A DNA stretch of 64,000 nucleotides from Hippopus hippopus (GCA_946811185.2 OX328098.1:41541650-41605649); one strand, 5' to 3'; counted from the stretch's first letter, positions 21,578 through 32,264 are shown. Numbers and translations are program-made. The notes: a model not told the origin generated them from the letters alone.

Positions 21578-21809
21578 TTAACTCTTTACCTCACAAATCC
21601 AAGTTTTAACAACTCTGGGGGAAAGGGCTTTGGAAAACATTGTAGGAAAAAGGAGAAAATGGTGGTAACCAGCATCTTCTCCTTTTGTCACAATGTTTTC
21701 TACCCTCTCAAAGACAAACTCCCACAATTTGAGCCACATTTATATTGTCGTCTGCATTTTGCTTTGAATTTGGACAAGTCTAAAATGGTATTGTTTGATA
21801 AAGAGTTAA
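21578..21809 (+). mobile_element. H MITE, complete
   Basis: TTAACTCTTTACCTCACAAA to GATAAAGAGTTAA, 232 bp. Palindrome slightly damaged (ATGGTGG on the left arm). Confidence 0.87.
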
Positions 21810-21894
21810 TTCATGAACATAATTTTATCACAATGAATAATTTCCCTGTTCAAGGTTTGTTTTCCTTCTAAAGGTATCTCTTTCTTACATTCCC

Positions 21895-22113
21895 AAACTC
21901 TTTGCCGCACAATACCAAGTTTTAAAGACTGAGCAAAATAACTTTTGAAAACATTGTGGAAAAAGGAGAAAATGCTGGTAACCAGCATTTTCTCCTTTTT
22001 CCACAATGTTTTCTACCAACTTAACATAAACTTCAATTTTTGAGTCACATTTATTTTGTCATATGCAAATGCTTTCAATTTGGACACGTCTAAAATTTTG
22101 TCTTTTGTTTAAG
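21895..22113 (+). mobile_element. H MITE, A-B copy
   Basis: Left end CAAACTCTTTGCCGCACAAT; right end degraded. Both hairpin arms carry the paired change GTGGAAAAAGG/CCTTTTTCCAC. Confidence 0.82.
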
Positions 22114-22140
22114 ACAATCCTTTTCTTTAGCATTGTTTAT

Positions 22141-22290
22141 CAACCCTTTACGGAAAATCTTATGTTTAAAGGGCCTGTGGAAAAGGGTTTATGAAAACAT
22201 TGTGGGTAAAGGAGAAAACTAATTTTTTGTCTGCAAATGCCCTTTAATATGGACAAAGTCTAGAATTTTGTTGTGTTGTAAAGAGTTCAA
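22141..22290 (+). mobile_element. H MITE, right hairpin arm deleted
   Basis: CAACCCTTTACGGAAAATCT through the left arm GGGTAAAGGAGAAAAC, then directly into the B arm TTTTTTGTCTGCAAATGC and TAAAGAGTTCAA. Confidence 0.72.
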
Positions 22291-22339
22291 ACATGAAATT
22301 ATTCAATGTTGAATCAAGGGTTTAGTTAAACATTACAGT

Positions 22340-22415
22340 GTTTCTGCAGACAAAGGAGATCAAGACTAGACTGCACAGAGACTGCAATCTGATCTCTGAT
22401 CTACAAAGTCTGACA
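22340..22415 (+). mobile_element. D-family fragment
   Basis: AGATCAAGACTAGACTGCACA and TGCAATCTGATCTCTGATC form the palindrome; outer arms are lost. Confidence 0.55.
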
Positions 22416-22487
22416 TCTCAAGAGATAAAAATTATAGTCACAATAGCCTGGCAAAATATGTTTTGTCTATTGCCTAAAACGTTTCAA

Positions 22488-22615
22488 GAGTCCTCCCTGG
22501 TTCACTGGAAAAGTGTAGGACTAATAATCAGGTTCAAGCCTTGCTGGAAGCACCGAGTTGTTCATTGGAGTGACGTTGGGCAAGACAACTCAGAGCCCTA
22601 GCCTGGTGAAAATCA
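22488..22615 (+). mobile_element. tRNA-derived SINE fragment
   Basis: CTGGTTCACTGGAAAAGTGT (A-box-like) and AATCAGGTTCAAGCC (B box) at tRNA-like spacing, then GACGTTGGGCAAGACAAC. Confidence 0.55.
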
Positions 22616-22645
22616 GGACAAACATGAATAAGTGAACTGTCGTCC

Positions 22646-22778
22646 TGGCAGAAAACAATGTGTGAAAAGGAGAAAATGCTGGTAACCAGAAAATCCTGGT
22701 TACCAGTATTTTCTCCTTTCCATGTTTTCAAAAGACGTCTTTCTCAAGGTTGTTAAGTTGAGATAGTGTGATAAGAAA
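22646..22778 (-). mobile_element. H MITE fragment with doubled apex
   Basis: The palindrome apex is duplicated (CTGGTAACCAG then CTGGTTACCAG). The A arm is truncated near GTGATAAGAAA. Confidence 0.65.
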
Positions 22779-22852
22779 TGGCTCTCAAGTAAAAATGTTG
22801 TCGTAAAATCAGTAGGTATAGCTGTGGTAGACACATAAATTGAAAAAATTAC

Positions 22853-22905
22853 CTGCATAAAAAAATCTAGATAATTATCTGAAAACCCACTCACTTTCGT
22901 TAATC
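22853..22905 (-). other. Candidate small internal exon
   Basis: A minus-strand window between a possible acceptor (AAAGCAG|GATTAAC) and a good donor (ATGCAG|GTAATTTT). One frame is open (LTKVSGFSDNYLDFFMQ) and ends in phase 0, matching the exon at 20573. Its 53 bp would not join the phase-0 exon at 51487 directly, so another exon would be needed. Confidence 0.2.
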
Positions 22906-23069
22906 CTGCTTTAAGCATTAAAACTTTTAGCTTTTAGCTTCTCAATTTGTAATATTGGGGGGAAAAAAAACTGCAGGATGTTTACCAGTAATCAATCTGA
23001 AATGTTATATATTCGTGACCCTTTGCATGCTTTGCAAAACTTCAAATCTATCTGCAATGTAGCTCAAGA

Positions 23070-23290
23070 TTAACCCTGTACCAAACAATCATGACCACGA
23101 GAGAGGCGGCTTGCGAAAACAATGTGAGAAAAAGAGAAAATGCTTGTAACCAGCATTTTCTCTTTCCCCACAATGTTTTCGACCCTATGAGACATTATTT
23201 TCATGTCTTGAGTAGCAATGAATTTTTCGTCTGCAAAAGCTTTCAATTTGGGCATAGGTCAAAAACTTTGCTTTTCTGGAGAAGATTTAA
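23070..23290 (+). mobile_element. H MITE, A-B copy
   Basis: TTAACCCTGTACCAAACAAT to GGAGAAGATTTAA. Apex GCTTGTAACCAGC. Confidence 0.82.
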
Positions 23291-23624
23291 AATGCTCATA
23301 ATAAGTGACCTTTGATTTATCCTGTTTGATGATTATTTTTGTGATATATTGTGAAAAAAACTTCCTTGAATATACAGACATTTGAAATTTTCAGATTCAC
23401 TTGATTTTTTTCACCAGATTTTGACCAATTAAGAAAGGGGCTTCTTCTCTCCATTCTAAGTTATAATTAGGCAAAACCCACACTACTTGAACAGACTAAA
23501 TTCAAGTTAACAATTGGAATAAGGAATGCCTCACACAAAATTACCAGCAGTTTCTTTATTTGTCATAATATTTCTCCAGCAATAAAGCTCACATATCAAC
23601 AGGGATTTCTTTTAAGGCAAAGAA

Positions 23625-23860
23625 TTAACTCTTTACCAGGAGACGACATTTTACAGCTGTTCAAATTGAAAGCATTAACAATTTAGCAGACAGCAATCTT
23701 CATGACGAAAATGTTAGCATTTGTGATTCAAATAGTACAAAACAGTTTGGAAAAAAGGAGAAAATTTGGTAACCAGCATTTTCTCCTTTCCTCACAATGT
23801 TTTCAAAAGCTGTCTTCCTCCAGGTTATTAAAAGTATGGATTATTGTGTAAAAGGTTCAA
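23625..23860 (-). mobile_element. H MITE, A-B copy
   Basis: TTAACTCTTTACCAGGAGAC to GTAAAAGGTTCAA. Centre GGTAACC is again the 'plus' state in a minus copy. Confidence 0.82.
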
Positions 23861-24019
23861 CAAGGTAAGCAAACATGGCATGGCATATTTCCATTGGCCT
23901 GTTCAAATAAGGAAATAGACCTTCAGATAAGGAAGGCATAATTACCCATTTTAACATAAGCCTTTTGATTTAGCAGCCTAGCAACTCACCATTTGTCAAG
24001 TCCAGTAGCTCAGTATTGA

Positions 24020-24322
24020 TAGATTGATTGATTGTATGGTGTTTAATGCCGTTTTCAACGTTATTTTATATATATTGCAGTGGTCAGTGCACCTATCCAT
24101 GCTTTCCTGGAGTTTCATTTACCGGTACACTGCACAGTATTCTTTCCAAGCCATTGTCTTTTTTTGTCCTCGAAACAGTGGTCAGGGGTGAGAGAGGAAC
24201 GAATCCTGTTGCAATGACTATCATCGTTCATCGGAAACAAATTGGCCAAGCCGGGGACTGAGCCACCGACCTCCTATTCTCAAGTCCTGTACTCTTCTGA
24301 CTGAGCTACTGGGGCTTGGCTC
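24020..24322 (-). mobile_element. tRNA-derived SINE, full length
   Basis: On the minus strand the head has AGTAGCTCAGTCAGAAGAGT (A box) and GTGGCTCAGTCCCCGG (degenerate B box), then the family body (CAGTGCACCTATCCATGCTT on the plus strand) and a tail near ATTGATTG. The ORF at 24028-24261 is SINE sequence. Confidence 0.75.
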
Positions 24323-24605
24323 AGCTGCTCAGTAACAGTTTGGGCTTGAACGGGGTAGCTGGTTTGATTCCCCAACTTGGTTAATTTCTTTCCAGGCAAT
24401 AATTAATAGTGCAACAAAATGATTCTCTCATTAAAGATTGTCTTTTCAATGATGATTATGTGGGAAAGCAGCTAGTGGCAAGTGAGAAGAATATTGTCCC
24501 AAAATTAATTCTTGTGATAAAAACTCTAGGAAGGTATGGATAGGTGCACTGGCTGCTATGACACAATTTTGGAGACAGTGTTAAACACCATGAAGACAAA
24601 TAAAT
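24322..24605 (+). mobile_element. tRNA-derived SINE, full length
   Basis: Head GCTGGTTTGATTCCCC (B box), body TATGTGGGAAAGCAGC and ATAGGTGCACTGGCTGC, and tail GACAAATAAATTAACC. It abuts the previous SINE head to head. Confidence 0.72.
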
Positions 24606-24638
24606 TAACCCTTTTCCCTTTTCCAAACAATTCCATAT

Positions 24639-24866
24639 TTTAACTGTTTACCGCACAATCCCGACTTTTAACGACCCTGAGAAGGAAGCCCTTTGTAAAC
24701 ATTGTGGGAAAAGGAGAAAATGCTGGTAACCAGCATTTTCTCCTTTTCCCACAATGTTTTCAACCCTTCCTAAACCAAATTTCAATTTTTCAGTCACATT
24801 TATTTTGTCGTCTGCAAATGCTTTCAATTTGGACCAGTCTATAATTTTGTCGTTTGGTAGACTTAA
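24639..24866 (+). mobile_element. H MITE, A-B copy
   Basis: TTAACTGTTTACCGCACAAT to TTTGGTAGACTTAA. Palindrome perfect through 33 bp. Preceded at 24605-24640 by a detached A-end (TTTTCCAAACAATTCC), perhaps the edge of an older host copy. Confidence 0.87.
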
Positions 24867-25178
24867 CAGCCTTTAGGTCTGAGACCAGGGTTTGAAATTC
24901 CCATCTATTTACTTGCAAAACAAGTCAGAAATGGAAATGATAGCTGAATTTTCCAGCAAACAAAAAAATTGCTATTCTAAATTATTGAAGGTCATATTAG
25001 ATACGCAAATTAGACAAATTGTATATGAAAATACATATAAACTTGTCCTTCACGATCTAAACATTTATGTCGCACTCAGAAAATCCTGGTACAGCTAGTT
25101 ATAATTTTTCTGTGGAATCCAAATAAAATTAAACTGAAAACAAAAAATCTGTAATCTGGTGCAGCTGATTGTTCGATA

Positions 25179-26534
25179 GCTCTTTACCACATATCAGATA
25201 TCAAGATTTGTCCAAGTTGAAAGCATTTTAAGAAGACAATTAAAATGTAGTTCATATCATGATGAAATTTGTCTATGACAGGGTAAGAAACATCATAGAA
25301 CAAGAGGGCCATGATGGCCCTGTATCGCTCCACTGGCTATTAAGTAAAAACACTACAAGCCAAACATTAAAATATTCAGCAAATTGATTTCAAACACGAG
25401 GACATGCAAACATTTTTCTATCTAATCCTACGAGAAAGTTGTGATCCATGGGCAAAGCCAATTTTGATCGCAAAGCTATAATTATTTGAATCCTGGTGGA
25501 GGTCCACAATATAAAGCTCCATACCAAATAATTCAGTTCTTGAATGTTATAAACAAGAAGATTTTCAAATTTTTCTCAATTTGGGCACCCTTGATAGAGA
25601 CCCCCTAGATAAAGCTAAATGCAAAATTTGATAGCCCTAGCCCTTATAGCTAGATGCGAAAGATTTTCCTATATAAGCCCGCCCATGTAAAACATGTTAC
25701 CCCCCGGAGCGAAGTCAAATTTGACCCTCGGCTATAATTTGGACACCTTTGGTACAGGTCCACTAGATAAAGCTACATGCCAAATTTGGTCGCCCTAGGC
25801 CCCATGGCTAGGTCAAAGAAGAATTTTAAAGTTCTCCCTATATAAGCCCATGTAAAACTTGTTATATAAGCCCATGTAAAACTTGTTACCCCCGGGCAGG
25901 GCCTAATTTGACCCCAGGGCTATAATTTGAACAATCTTGGCAGAGGTCCACTAGATAAAGCTACATGCCAAATTTGGTAGCTCTAGGCCCTATGGCTAGG
26001 TAGAAGAGGAATTTTAAAGTTCTCCCTAAATAAGCCCATGTATAACTTGTAACCCCCGGGGCGGGGCCAATTTTGACCCCAGGGCTATAAATTGAAGAAA
26101 CTTGGTAGAGGTCCACTAGATAAAGCTACATGCCAAATTTGGTAGCCCTTGGCCTTACGGTTTCAGACAAGAAGATTTTCAAAGATTTTCAAAATTTTTC
26201 AGTTTTGTTGCCATGGCAACCAGAGTTTTTGAAGGAATTAAATTCTTTCAAGAAATTCTAAAGAGGACCATGGCAGGATCATTTCTGTGAAGTTTCATCA
26301 AAATTGGATGGGTAGTTTCAGAGAAGAAGACGTTTTAAAAAAAAGTTAACGCACGGACGGACGCACGGACGCACGGACGACAGACAACAGGCCATGACAT
26401 AAGCCCGCTGGCCTTCGGCCAGTGGAGCTAAAAAGGAGAAAATGCTGGTTACCAGCGTTTTCTCCGTTTCCCACAATGTTTTCAAAAGGCTTCTCCCTCA
26501 GGATCGTTAAAACTCGGGATTGTTGGACAAAGGG
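25179..26534 (-). mobile_element. H MITE interrupted by CAAG element E2
   Basis: B arm from AGCTCTTTACCACATATC to CATCATAGAA (25300). The host resumes at 26431 with AAAAGGAGAAAATGCTGG, the second hairpin arm and A arm to GGACAAAGGGAG. The break is in the A-run of the first hairpin arm. Confidence 0.82.
25299..26430 (+). mobile_element. CAAG element E2
   Basis: 5' end AACAAGAGGGCCATGATGGC. Internal units with TAGATAAAGCTACATGCC start near 25499, 25598, 25755, 25943 and 26108. Near the 3' end lie an ACGGACGCACGG repeat (about 26350-26380) and the hairpin GCTGGCCTTCGGCCAG followed by TGGAGCTAA. A hairpin followed by CTAA resembles a Helitron 3' end. No ORF. Confidence 0.78.
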
Positions 26535-26727
26535 AGAGTAAAGGTTGAAGAGCTAAATACATGCTATCATGATTGCATACATATTGATTATCAATGCAAT
26601 CTTGTGAATACGAATATCTCATTGCAAATTCTCATTAGCAAACCTAATATTTCAGATTGGCGCTGTCGAAAGTTCCCACATGTTGTCACAAGTGGCAAAC
26701 AGCGAGAAAAATTAGAATTTTATTAAT

Positions 26728-26946
26728 TTAACTCCTTACCTAACGACAAAATTTCATACCAGCCCAAATTGAAAGCATTTGCAGAGAACAAAAACAAAAT
26801 TGGCTCAAATGAAGGCTTAAGAATTGTTTCTGAAACATTGTGTGAAAAACATTGTGTGAAAAGGAGAAAATGCTGGTTACCAGCATTTTCTCCTTTTCAC
26901 ACAATGTGGTCCTTTTCATCAAGGTTGTTAAAACTCAGAATCATGC
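26728..26946 (-). mobile_element. H MITE, A-B copy
   Basis: TTAACTCCTTACCTAACGAC. Part of the left hairpin arm is duplicated (CATTGTGTGAAAAA twice). Both arms carry GTGTGAA/TTCACAC. A end truncated. Confidence 0.8.
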
Positions 26947-26967
26947 CTACATTTTATGCCCATAACT

Positions 26968-27177
26968 TTAACCCTTATCCTGCTAAATAAATGAAATGAA
27001 AATTTTAACCCGATATTACAGACCTAAATTTTGCTATTTCAAAGGTATTTTTGATGGGGGAATATGTCCTCATCAGACAGTGTATATCAAAGATCAGATT
27101 GCATATTCTGTGCAGTCTGATCTGATTTACTTTGTCTGCAAAGGTCAGTGAGTCGCGATTAGCAGCCTAAGGGTTAA
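26968..27177 (+). mobile_element. D MITE, complete reference copy
   Basis: 210 bp bounded by TTAA. Left end TTAACCCTTATCCTGCTAA; right end TTAGCAGCCTAAGGGTTAA. Internal palindrome GATCAGATTGCATATTCTG / TGCAGTCTGATC. Same TTAA plus CCCTT terminal logic as family H, different sequence inside. Confidence 0.82.
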
Positions 27178-28275
27178 TATAACAACTTTTTCGCTTATCT
27201 TGACATCTTATGGGAAAAAGACTTTAACAGTTCTACACAGCAATCAAATATGTGATCATGATGACAGGTCACCTGTTTGAGTGCTTTAGGGGTTTCAAGG
27301 TTGTACAATTGCTAGGTTGGATGTGTGCAATGCCTTGTGTAAGGACACTCCCATGGGACTATTGCCAGCAACAGAAATCAACACAGGTTTTCAGTTGCAG
27401 CCACTGAACCTCAGAGGGCTAAAAAAATCAAAGCGTTGAGAACCCTGAAGTGGTATTTGTCAAGGAAGCTATTGTGTAGAATTAATAATTTGAAAGAAAA
27501 AGAGATATATTATTCAAATATTGGCTTGAATGTTAACCTACTAAGCAAATGAATTACTGTTTGGTTGAAGGGAGAGTACTCATGACAAAGTTAGGATTAT
27601 TTATGTATTGGTGGTCTCCCTTTGATCATAAGGAGTCAGGAGTAATGTCCCTTGACAGTAGGATGCATGATGGGTAGAGAGAGAAACCATGTAAATATAT
27701 CGTATAGAATTAAGTTCGTACCTGAAAACTATGATTTTGAAATATATTTTGGCCGTTAACAATAAATTCCCAACATTACAATCAATATTATTTCGATCTA
27801 TAAATATTCATGCCCTATCAAATGGAGTAGCGCGAAATCATGGGATGAACAAGCCATGGGACGAACTGGTTTTGGAACGAAAAAGCCCAGGACCAAGCGA
27901 TCGGTAGACAAATTTTGTATCATTGCGCCAATGGAAGGCTATGAGTGAATGAAACTATTTTCAGTAAAAAATTAGTATTTCCTCGATTGATGGCCTCATC
28001 CAGTGTGTTTTAACATGCCATTTCCAATTACATATCGAAGTGCAACCGAAAAACTCATTTTTCTGAGAAAAATTGAGTTTAATTGGGTTTATTTCCTTCA
28101 GCTTTGCACAAAACACGATACATGGTCTTCAAAATTCAGTATTGAACTCATAGTGGTATTGTCTTCGACAAATACCACAAAAAGTGGAATGAAAATACTT
28201 TCTTACTCCTTTTTTTACCCTTTCCCATATAACAAAATTTTAAAGGATTAGAGGTGAAAAATTGAGTGTGGCTCT
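27178..28275. other. Mostly unique island
   Basis: An eroded SINE-like piece lies at about 27280-27430. A minus-strand donor-like TTTTCAG|GTACGAAC lies at 27722/27721, with TATTTATAG upstream at about 27795, compatible with an alternative non-coding first exon. TGGGATGAAC and TGGGACGAAC recur at 27840-27865. A B-end H fragment lies at 28210-28251. No coding ORF is convincing. Confidence 0.35.
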
Positions 28276-28501
28276 TCACTTTTTACCAAATGGCAAAATT
28301 TAAGACATGCCCAAATTCAAAGCCTGTGCAAACAATAATTTAAATTTGTCTCACATTATGGTTTTGTCCTCAAACTAATAGAAAACATTGTGGGAAAAGA
28401 AGAAAATGCTGATTACCAGCATTTCTTCTTTTTCTATAATGTTTTCAAAGGCTTTCTTCCTACGGGTCATTAAAACTTGAAATTTTGTGACAAAGGATTA
28501 T
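28276..28501 (-). mobile_element. H MITE, A-B copy
   Basis: CACTTTTTACCAAATGGCAA to GTGACAAAGGATTA. Palindrome diverged, apex GCTGATTACCAGC. Confidence 0.77.
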
Positions 28502-28761
28502 ACTTTTAAGATACGCATGGACACACACGCACACAATGGACACAGGATCATAACATAAGCTCAGTAGCTATTGGCTATTGGAGTCGACTTATTCCTTTTA
28601 CTACAATGTTTTCCAAACAGGCAGGGCAGAAGTACAAACAAGAGTACCATATATGGGTGCTAACACTCCGTTGCAGCTGCTTCTTTAGTGAAAATTTTAA
28701 GTCGAAAAAGGGGCATAACTGTCAAAAAAACATGTTACCTCTCCTGGATGTATTGGTTCCC

Positions 28762-29010
28762 CTTTCGGTTTGTTTGTTAATTTGAACAGTGTTAAATGCC
28801 TACCTCAAAATTATTTTAGTTATAGTGCAGAGGCCAGTGCACATAGGCTTGCTTTCCAGGAGTTTCTTTCACCAGTACTGTGCACAAGTTTCTCTGGAGG
28901 CAAGTGGCCGTTTTCAAACCTAACCACCACCGAAACCCCCCCTCCACCCCGCCCCCCAAGTCTCAAGTCCTGTAAGCTACCAACTGTGCTACTGGACTTG
29001 GCTCCCCTTT
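28762..29010 (-). mobile_element. tRNA-derived SINE
   Basis: Body AGGCCAGTGCACATAGGCTT and TTTCACCAGTACTGTGCAC; head on the minus strand AGCCAAGTCCAGTAGCACAG. The B-box area is replaced by a C-rich stretch (CCCCCCTCCACCCCGCCCC). Confidence 0.65.
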
Positions 29011-29295
29011 TATTAGTTCACAAGTAGCCCAATTTTGAAGTCAGTATCTTCAGTAATGACACAGATAAACCATAATGTCAGTTTTGAAATGATAATGATG
29101 ATGATGACAGCGACTCAGAAAACCACATGGCTATAACAATACTCAAGCTTTTCCCCCAAAACAGTCAAGCTAAAATGGTGCATTACACACACATAAAAAA
29201 AAAAATGCCTCCCACACAAAGGATATGTCAACTGGTATAACTCATTTAGAGGCAAAAAAGGCTGATATTTTTTTTTGTAAATAACATTCACTCAA

Positions 29296-29436
29296 TTAAT
29301 CCTTTATCATTCAATAACCCTAAGGAAAAAAGTCTTTTGAAAACATTGTGAGAAAAGGAAAAAATACTGGTAACCAGCATTTGCTCCTTTTACCACCATA
29401 CTGTCTACCCTTTCAATGACAACTCCAATCATTTAA
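29296..29436 (+). mobile_element. H MITE, left part
   Basis: TTAATCCTTTATCATTCAAT, full palindrome, then cut off inside the B arm at the TTAA where the next copy starts. Confidence 0.75.
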
Positions 29437-29608
29437 CCCTTTACCAAAGATCCTGTAAAAGAAGCTTTAGGAAACAATGTGGGAAAAGGAGAAAACAATG
29501 TTTCTATCCTTTCAAAGATAAATCATTTCAGTAATTATTAGTTTGTCTGCACCGCAAATGCTTTCAATATGGACTAGTATAAGATTTTGCCATTTGGTAA
29601 GGAGTTAA
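29433..29608 (+). mobile_element. H MITE, right hairpin arm deleted
   Basis: TTAACCCTTTACCAAAGATC; GGGAAAAGGAGAAAACAATG jumps across the palindrome; B arm complete to GGTAAGGAGTTAA. Confidence 0.82.
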
Positions 29609-29831
29609 CTCTTTACCACATGACAAAATTTTAGAGTAGTCCAAATTGAAAGCATTTGCAGACGACAACTTAAATGTAGCTCAAATGATGAATTCTATCT
29701 TTGATAGGGTAGAAAACAATGTGGGAAAAGGAGAAAAGGCTGGTTACCAGCCTTTTCTCCTTTTCGCACAATGTTTTCAAAAGCCCTCTTCTTCAGTCGT
29801 TGAAACTCGAAATTGTGTGCTTAAGGGTTAA
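29605..29831 (-). mobile_element. H MITE, complete
   Basis: Shares TTAA (29605-29608) tail to tail with the previous copy. Both arms carry the paired change AAAGGCTGG/CCAGCCTTT (consensus AATGCTGG/CCAGCATT). Confidence 0.9.
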
Positions 29832-29849
29832 GCTGCATGCAATTTGTTA

Positions 29850-30100
29850 GCATATACTTTTAACTTGAACAATCTAAGATTTTGTTGTTTGGTAAAGTTT
29901 GACCCTCAACCAAATATCCCCATGTTAAAACAACCCTGAAGAAAGCTTTAGACAGCACTGAGGAAAAAAAAGTCTTTATTTCTCAGGGTTGTTAAAAATC
30001 AGTGTTGTGTGGTAAAGGGTTAGGGAAGTTAAAAATCTACACCCATTTAACCCTTTACTAAACAATATCAGGTTTTAACAACCCTGATGTAGAAGGCTTA
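29850..30100. mobile_element. H fragments including an A-A piece
   Basis: B-end remnant to about 29900. Then 29900-30022: A arm, short remnant, inverted A arm ending GTGTGGTAAAGGGTTAG, with the palindrome gone. A further A-end TTAACCCTTTACTAAACAAT starts at 30051. Confidence 0.6.
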
Positions 30101-30287
30101 AATACATTTGCTATATAAACTTTTTTTTCGAAACAAATTTATTTGTTTAAATGGTGCTCTACAGAGGCCTCAATCTCATGAAACAACAATTAAACAAGAA
30201 CAAACATTATGTTAAGAAACATGCTGCCACATGGAAGTAGAAGTGAAGACAGACATACTCCACCCATCAAAATCTCTGGCTTTTTGT

Positions 30288-30515
30288 ACCCTTCACCAAA
30301 ACTATCCCATGTTTTAAGGGCACTGAGGAATACAGCTTCTGAAAACAGAGGTAAAATAGAAAATACTGGTAACAAGCATTTTCTCTGATTCCCACAACTT
30401 CTTTTTTATCTCCCCAATCGTTTTTAGATAAAGCACATCATTTGAGCAAAATTTGTCATCTGAAAATGCTATCATTGTGGGCAAGTCTGAAATTTTGGCA
30501 TTGGAAGAAGAGTTA
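30288..30515 (+). mobile_element. H MITE, A-B copy
   Basis: TACCCTTCACCAAAACTATC to GGAAGAAGAGTTAAA; diverged throughout. Confidence 0.75.
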
Positions 30516-30666
30516 AAATGACTGGTCCCCAATCTGCATGAGTCATACAACATGGCAACCAAAATGTTACATTCCTGTAACAGGTGATGCATCTATCCAA
30601 TTATCCTCAAAGGTTTATGTGTCCCAGTAGATTACATTTGAGCCATGCATTGTGAAAAAATGGAGT

Positions 30667-31093
30667 ATAACCCTTTACGACACAATCCAGACTTTTAACG
30701 ACCCTGAGAACGAAAGTTTTTGAAAACATTGTGGGGAAAGGAGAAAATGCTGTTAACCATGTTTTCTACCCTTCTTAACCCTTTACCAAACAATCCCGAC
30801 TTTTAACGACCCTGAGAAAGAAAGCTTTTGAAAACATTGTAGGAAAAGGAGAAAATGCTGGTAACCAGCATTTTCTCCTTTTCCCACAATGTTTTCTACC
30901 CTTCCCAAATCAAATTTCAATTTTTGACACATTTATTTGGTCGTCTGCAACTGCTTTCAATTTGGACTAGTCCAAAATTTTGTCATTTGGTAAAGAGTTA
31001 AATCAAATTTCAACTTTAATGTCACATTTATTTTCTGGTCTTCAAATGCTTTCAATTTGGAAACACCTAAAATTTTGTCACTGGTAAGGAGTA
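30667..31093 (+). mobile_element. H MITE split by another H copy
   Basis: The host A arm and shortened palindrome run to CTACCCTTC at 30774. The B arm resumes after 31001 with ATCAAATTTCAACTTTAATG and ends CACTGGTAAGGAGTAAAC. Host sequence on each side abuts one TTAA. Confidence 0.82.
30775..31001 (+). mobile_element. H MITE, complete, nested
   Basis: TTAACCCTTTACCAAACAAT to GGTAAAGAGTTAA, 227 bp. Removing it with one TTAA restores CCCTTC-TTAA-ATCAAATTTC, a continuous H sequence. Confidence 0.92.
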
Positions 31094-31094
31094 A

Positions 31095-31272
31095 ACTTAT
31101 TACCACACTGCACAATTTTGGACTAGTCAAAATCCCAAGCATTTTCAGACAACATAATCAAATGTGGTTCAGATTATGTAATTTGTCTCTGAAGGGTAGA
31201 AAACATGGGGAAAGCCTTCTTCCTCAATAAAAATTATGGTCATTTAAACTCTAGACTGTGTGGTAAAGGGTG
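31095..31272 (-). mobile_element. H MITE with deleted palindrome
   Basis: B arm TTATTACCACACTGCAC; GAAAACATGGGGAAAGCCTT joins the arms directly; A end GTGTGGTAAAGGGTGA. Confidence 0.75.
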
Positions 31273-31299
31273 AAAGCATCTGCAAAAAGGATCAACCCA

Positions 31300-31420
31300 T
31301 GCCAGCCTATGCAGTCAATGACTTGTTTTGGCCAGAATATGTAAAAAAGAAGCGACACATTATGTGCAGTCTGATCTTGGTCTACAATATCTGCAAAAGT
31401 AACATTAGCCAGGTACAAGG
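31300..31420 (+). mobile_element. D-family fragment
   Basis: TTTTGGCCAGAATATG and TTATGTGCAGTCTGATCTTG; left palindrome half eroded. Similar repeat sequence (AACCCATGCCAGCCTATGCA) lies just upstream. Confidence 0.5.
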
Positions 31421-31640
31421 CTTTAAAAGTAAAGTCCTGAGGGTAGATTACCTTAGATGACACAACTGTCTGGACAAACCATCTTTATCAGTGGGTTGAA
31501 AGTTCAAGCCATGGGGCAGGCGGACTAATTTTGCCCAATGAAATTTGAAAACAAAGGAAGTAAAATTTAAAATTTATCCGGTTGACTAACAAGGTCTTCA
31601 ATAGAAGAAAAGTCATTGAAATAGCTAAAACTAAAGCCTT

Positions 31641-32233
31641 GGTCACACCGAGCTAACGGACGAGTAACGGATAAAAAATCATTTTATCCGTTTGTGTCCG
31701 TTCGTATCCGTTTTATGTCCGTTTCTTATCCGGTGAATCCGCTACTTGTCCAGCGATGCCTGGCGATGTCCGTTCCGTCCGGTAGGAAGTTTTGAGCATG
31801 TTCAAAACTTTCCACCTGACAAAACGGACAGAGACATGCAAATGATAGACTTTGGATGCATCTGACAATTTATACCCTCGGCATGTCACGTGACCGGATC
31901 GTTCCTCGTACGTTGGTGTTCGGTACATTTCCGTTCATCGTACGTTTTGTCCGGTTCTCATGCGTTGCACTTCCGTTTTATCCGGTACAAGTCCCTTACT
32001 CGTAGGTGATATCCGTTAATAGACCGTTTATTATCCTGTACATATCCGTTAAACATGCGTTTTTTTCCGTTACACGTGCGGTACTCGTGCGGTCATTGTG
32101 TGGCTTCCTCGCTCCACTCACCGCTCGCTTGAGCCTCGAGCGGCAGAGGAGATGAATTTTGTCACCGGATAACCAAATTCAGCATGTTTTTCTCCGTTCC
32201 CCCCCCGTTACATATCCGTTAGCCGGTCTGACC
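31641..32233. mobile_element. TIR element with CCGTT-rich interior
   Basis: Termini GGTCACACCGAGCTAACGGA and, inverted, GGTCAGACCGGCTAACGGAT; the match continues to about 30 bp. The 7-bp direct repeat AAGCCTT flanks it (31634-31640 and 32234-32240), a likely target duplication. The 593-bp interior has many variants of TATCCGTT/GTCCGTT and is GC-rich for this window. No transposase ORF, so non-autonomous. I cannot assign the superfamily. Confidence 0.75.
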
Positions 32234-32264
32234 AAGCCTTAAGGTTGCATAACATGGATGGCAA

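Noticed and set aside
24028..24261. 77-codon plus-strand ORF with several Cys
   Set aside because: It lies inside a reverse-oriented SINE and similar frames appear in other SINE copies.
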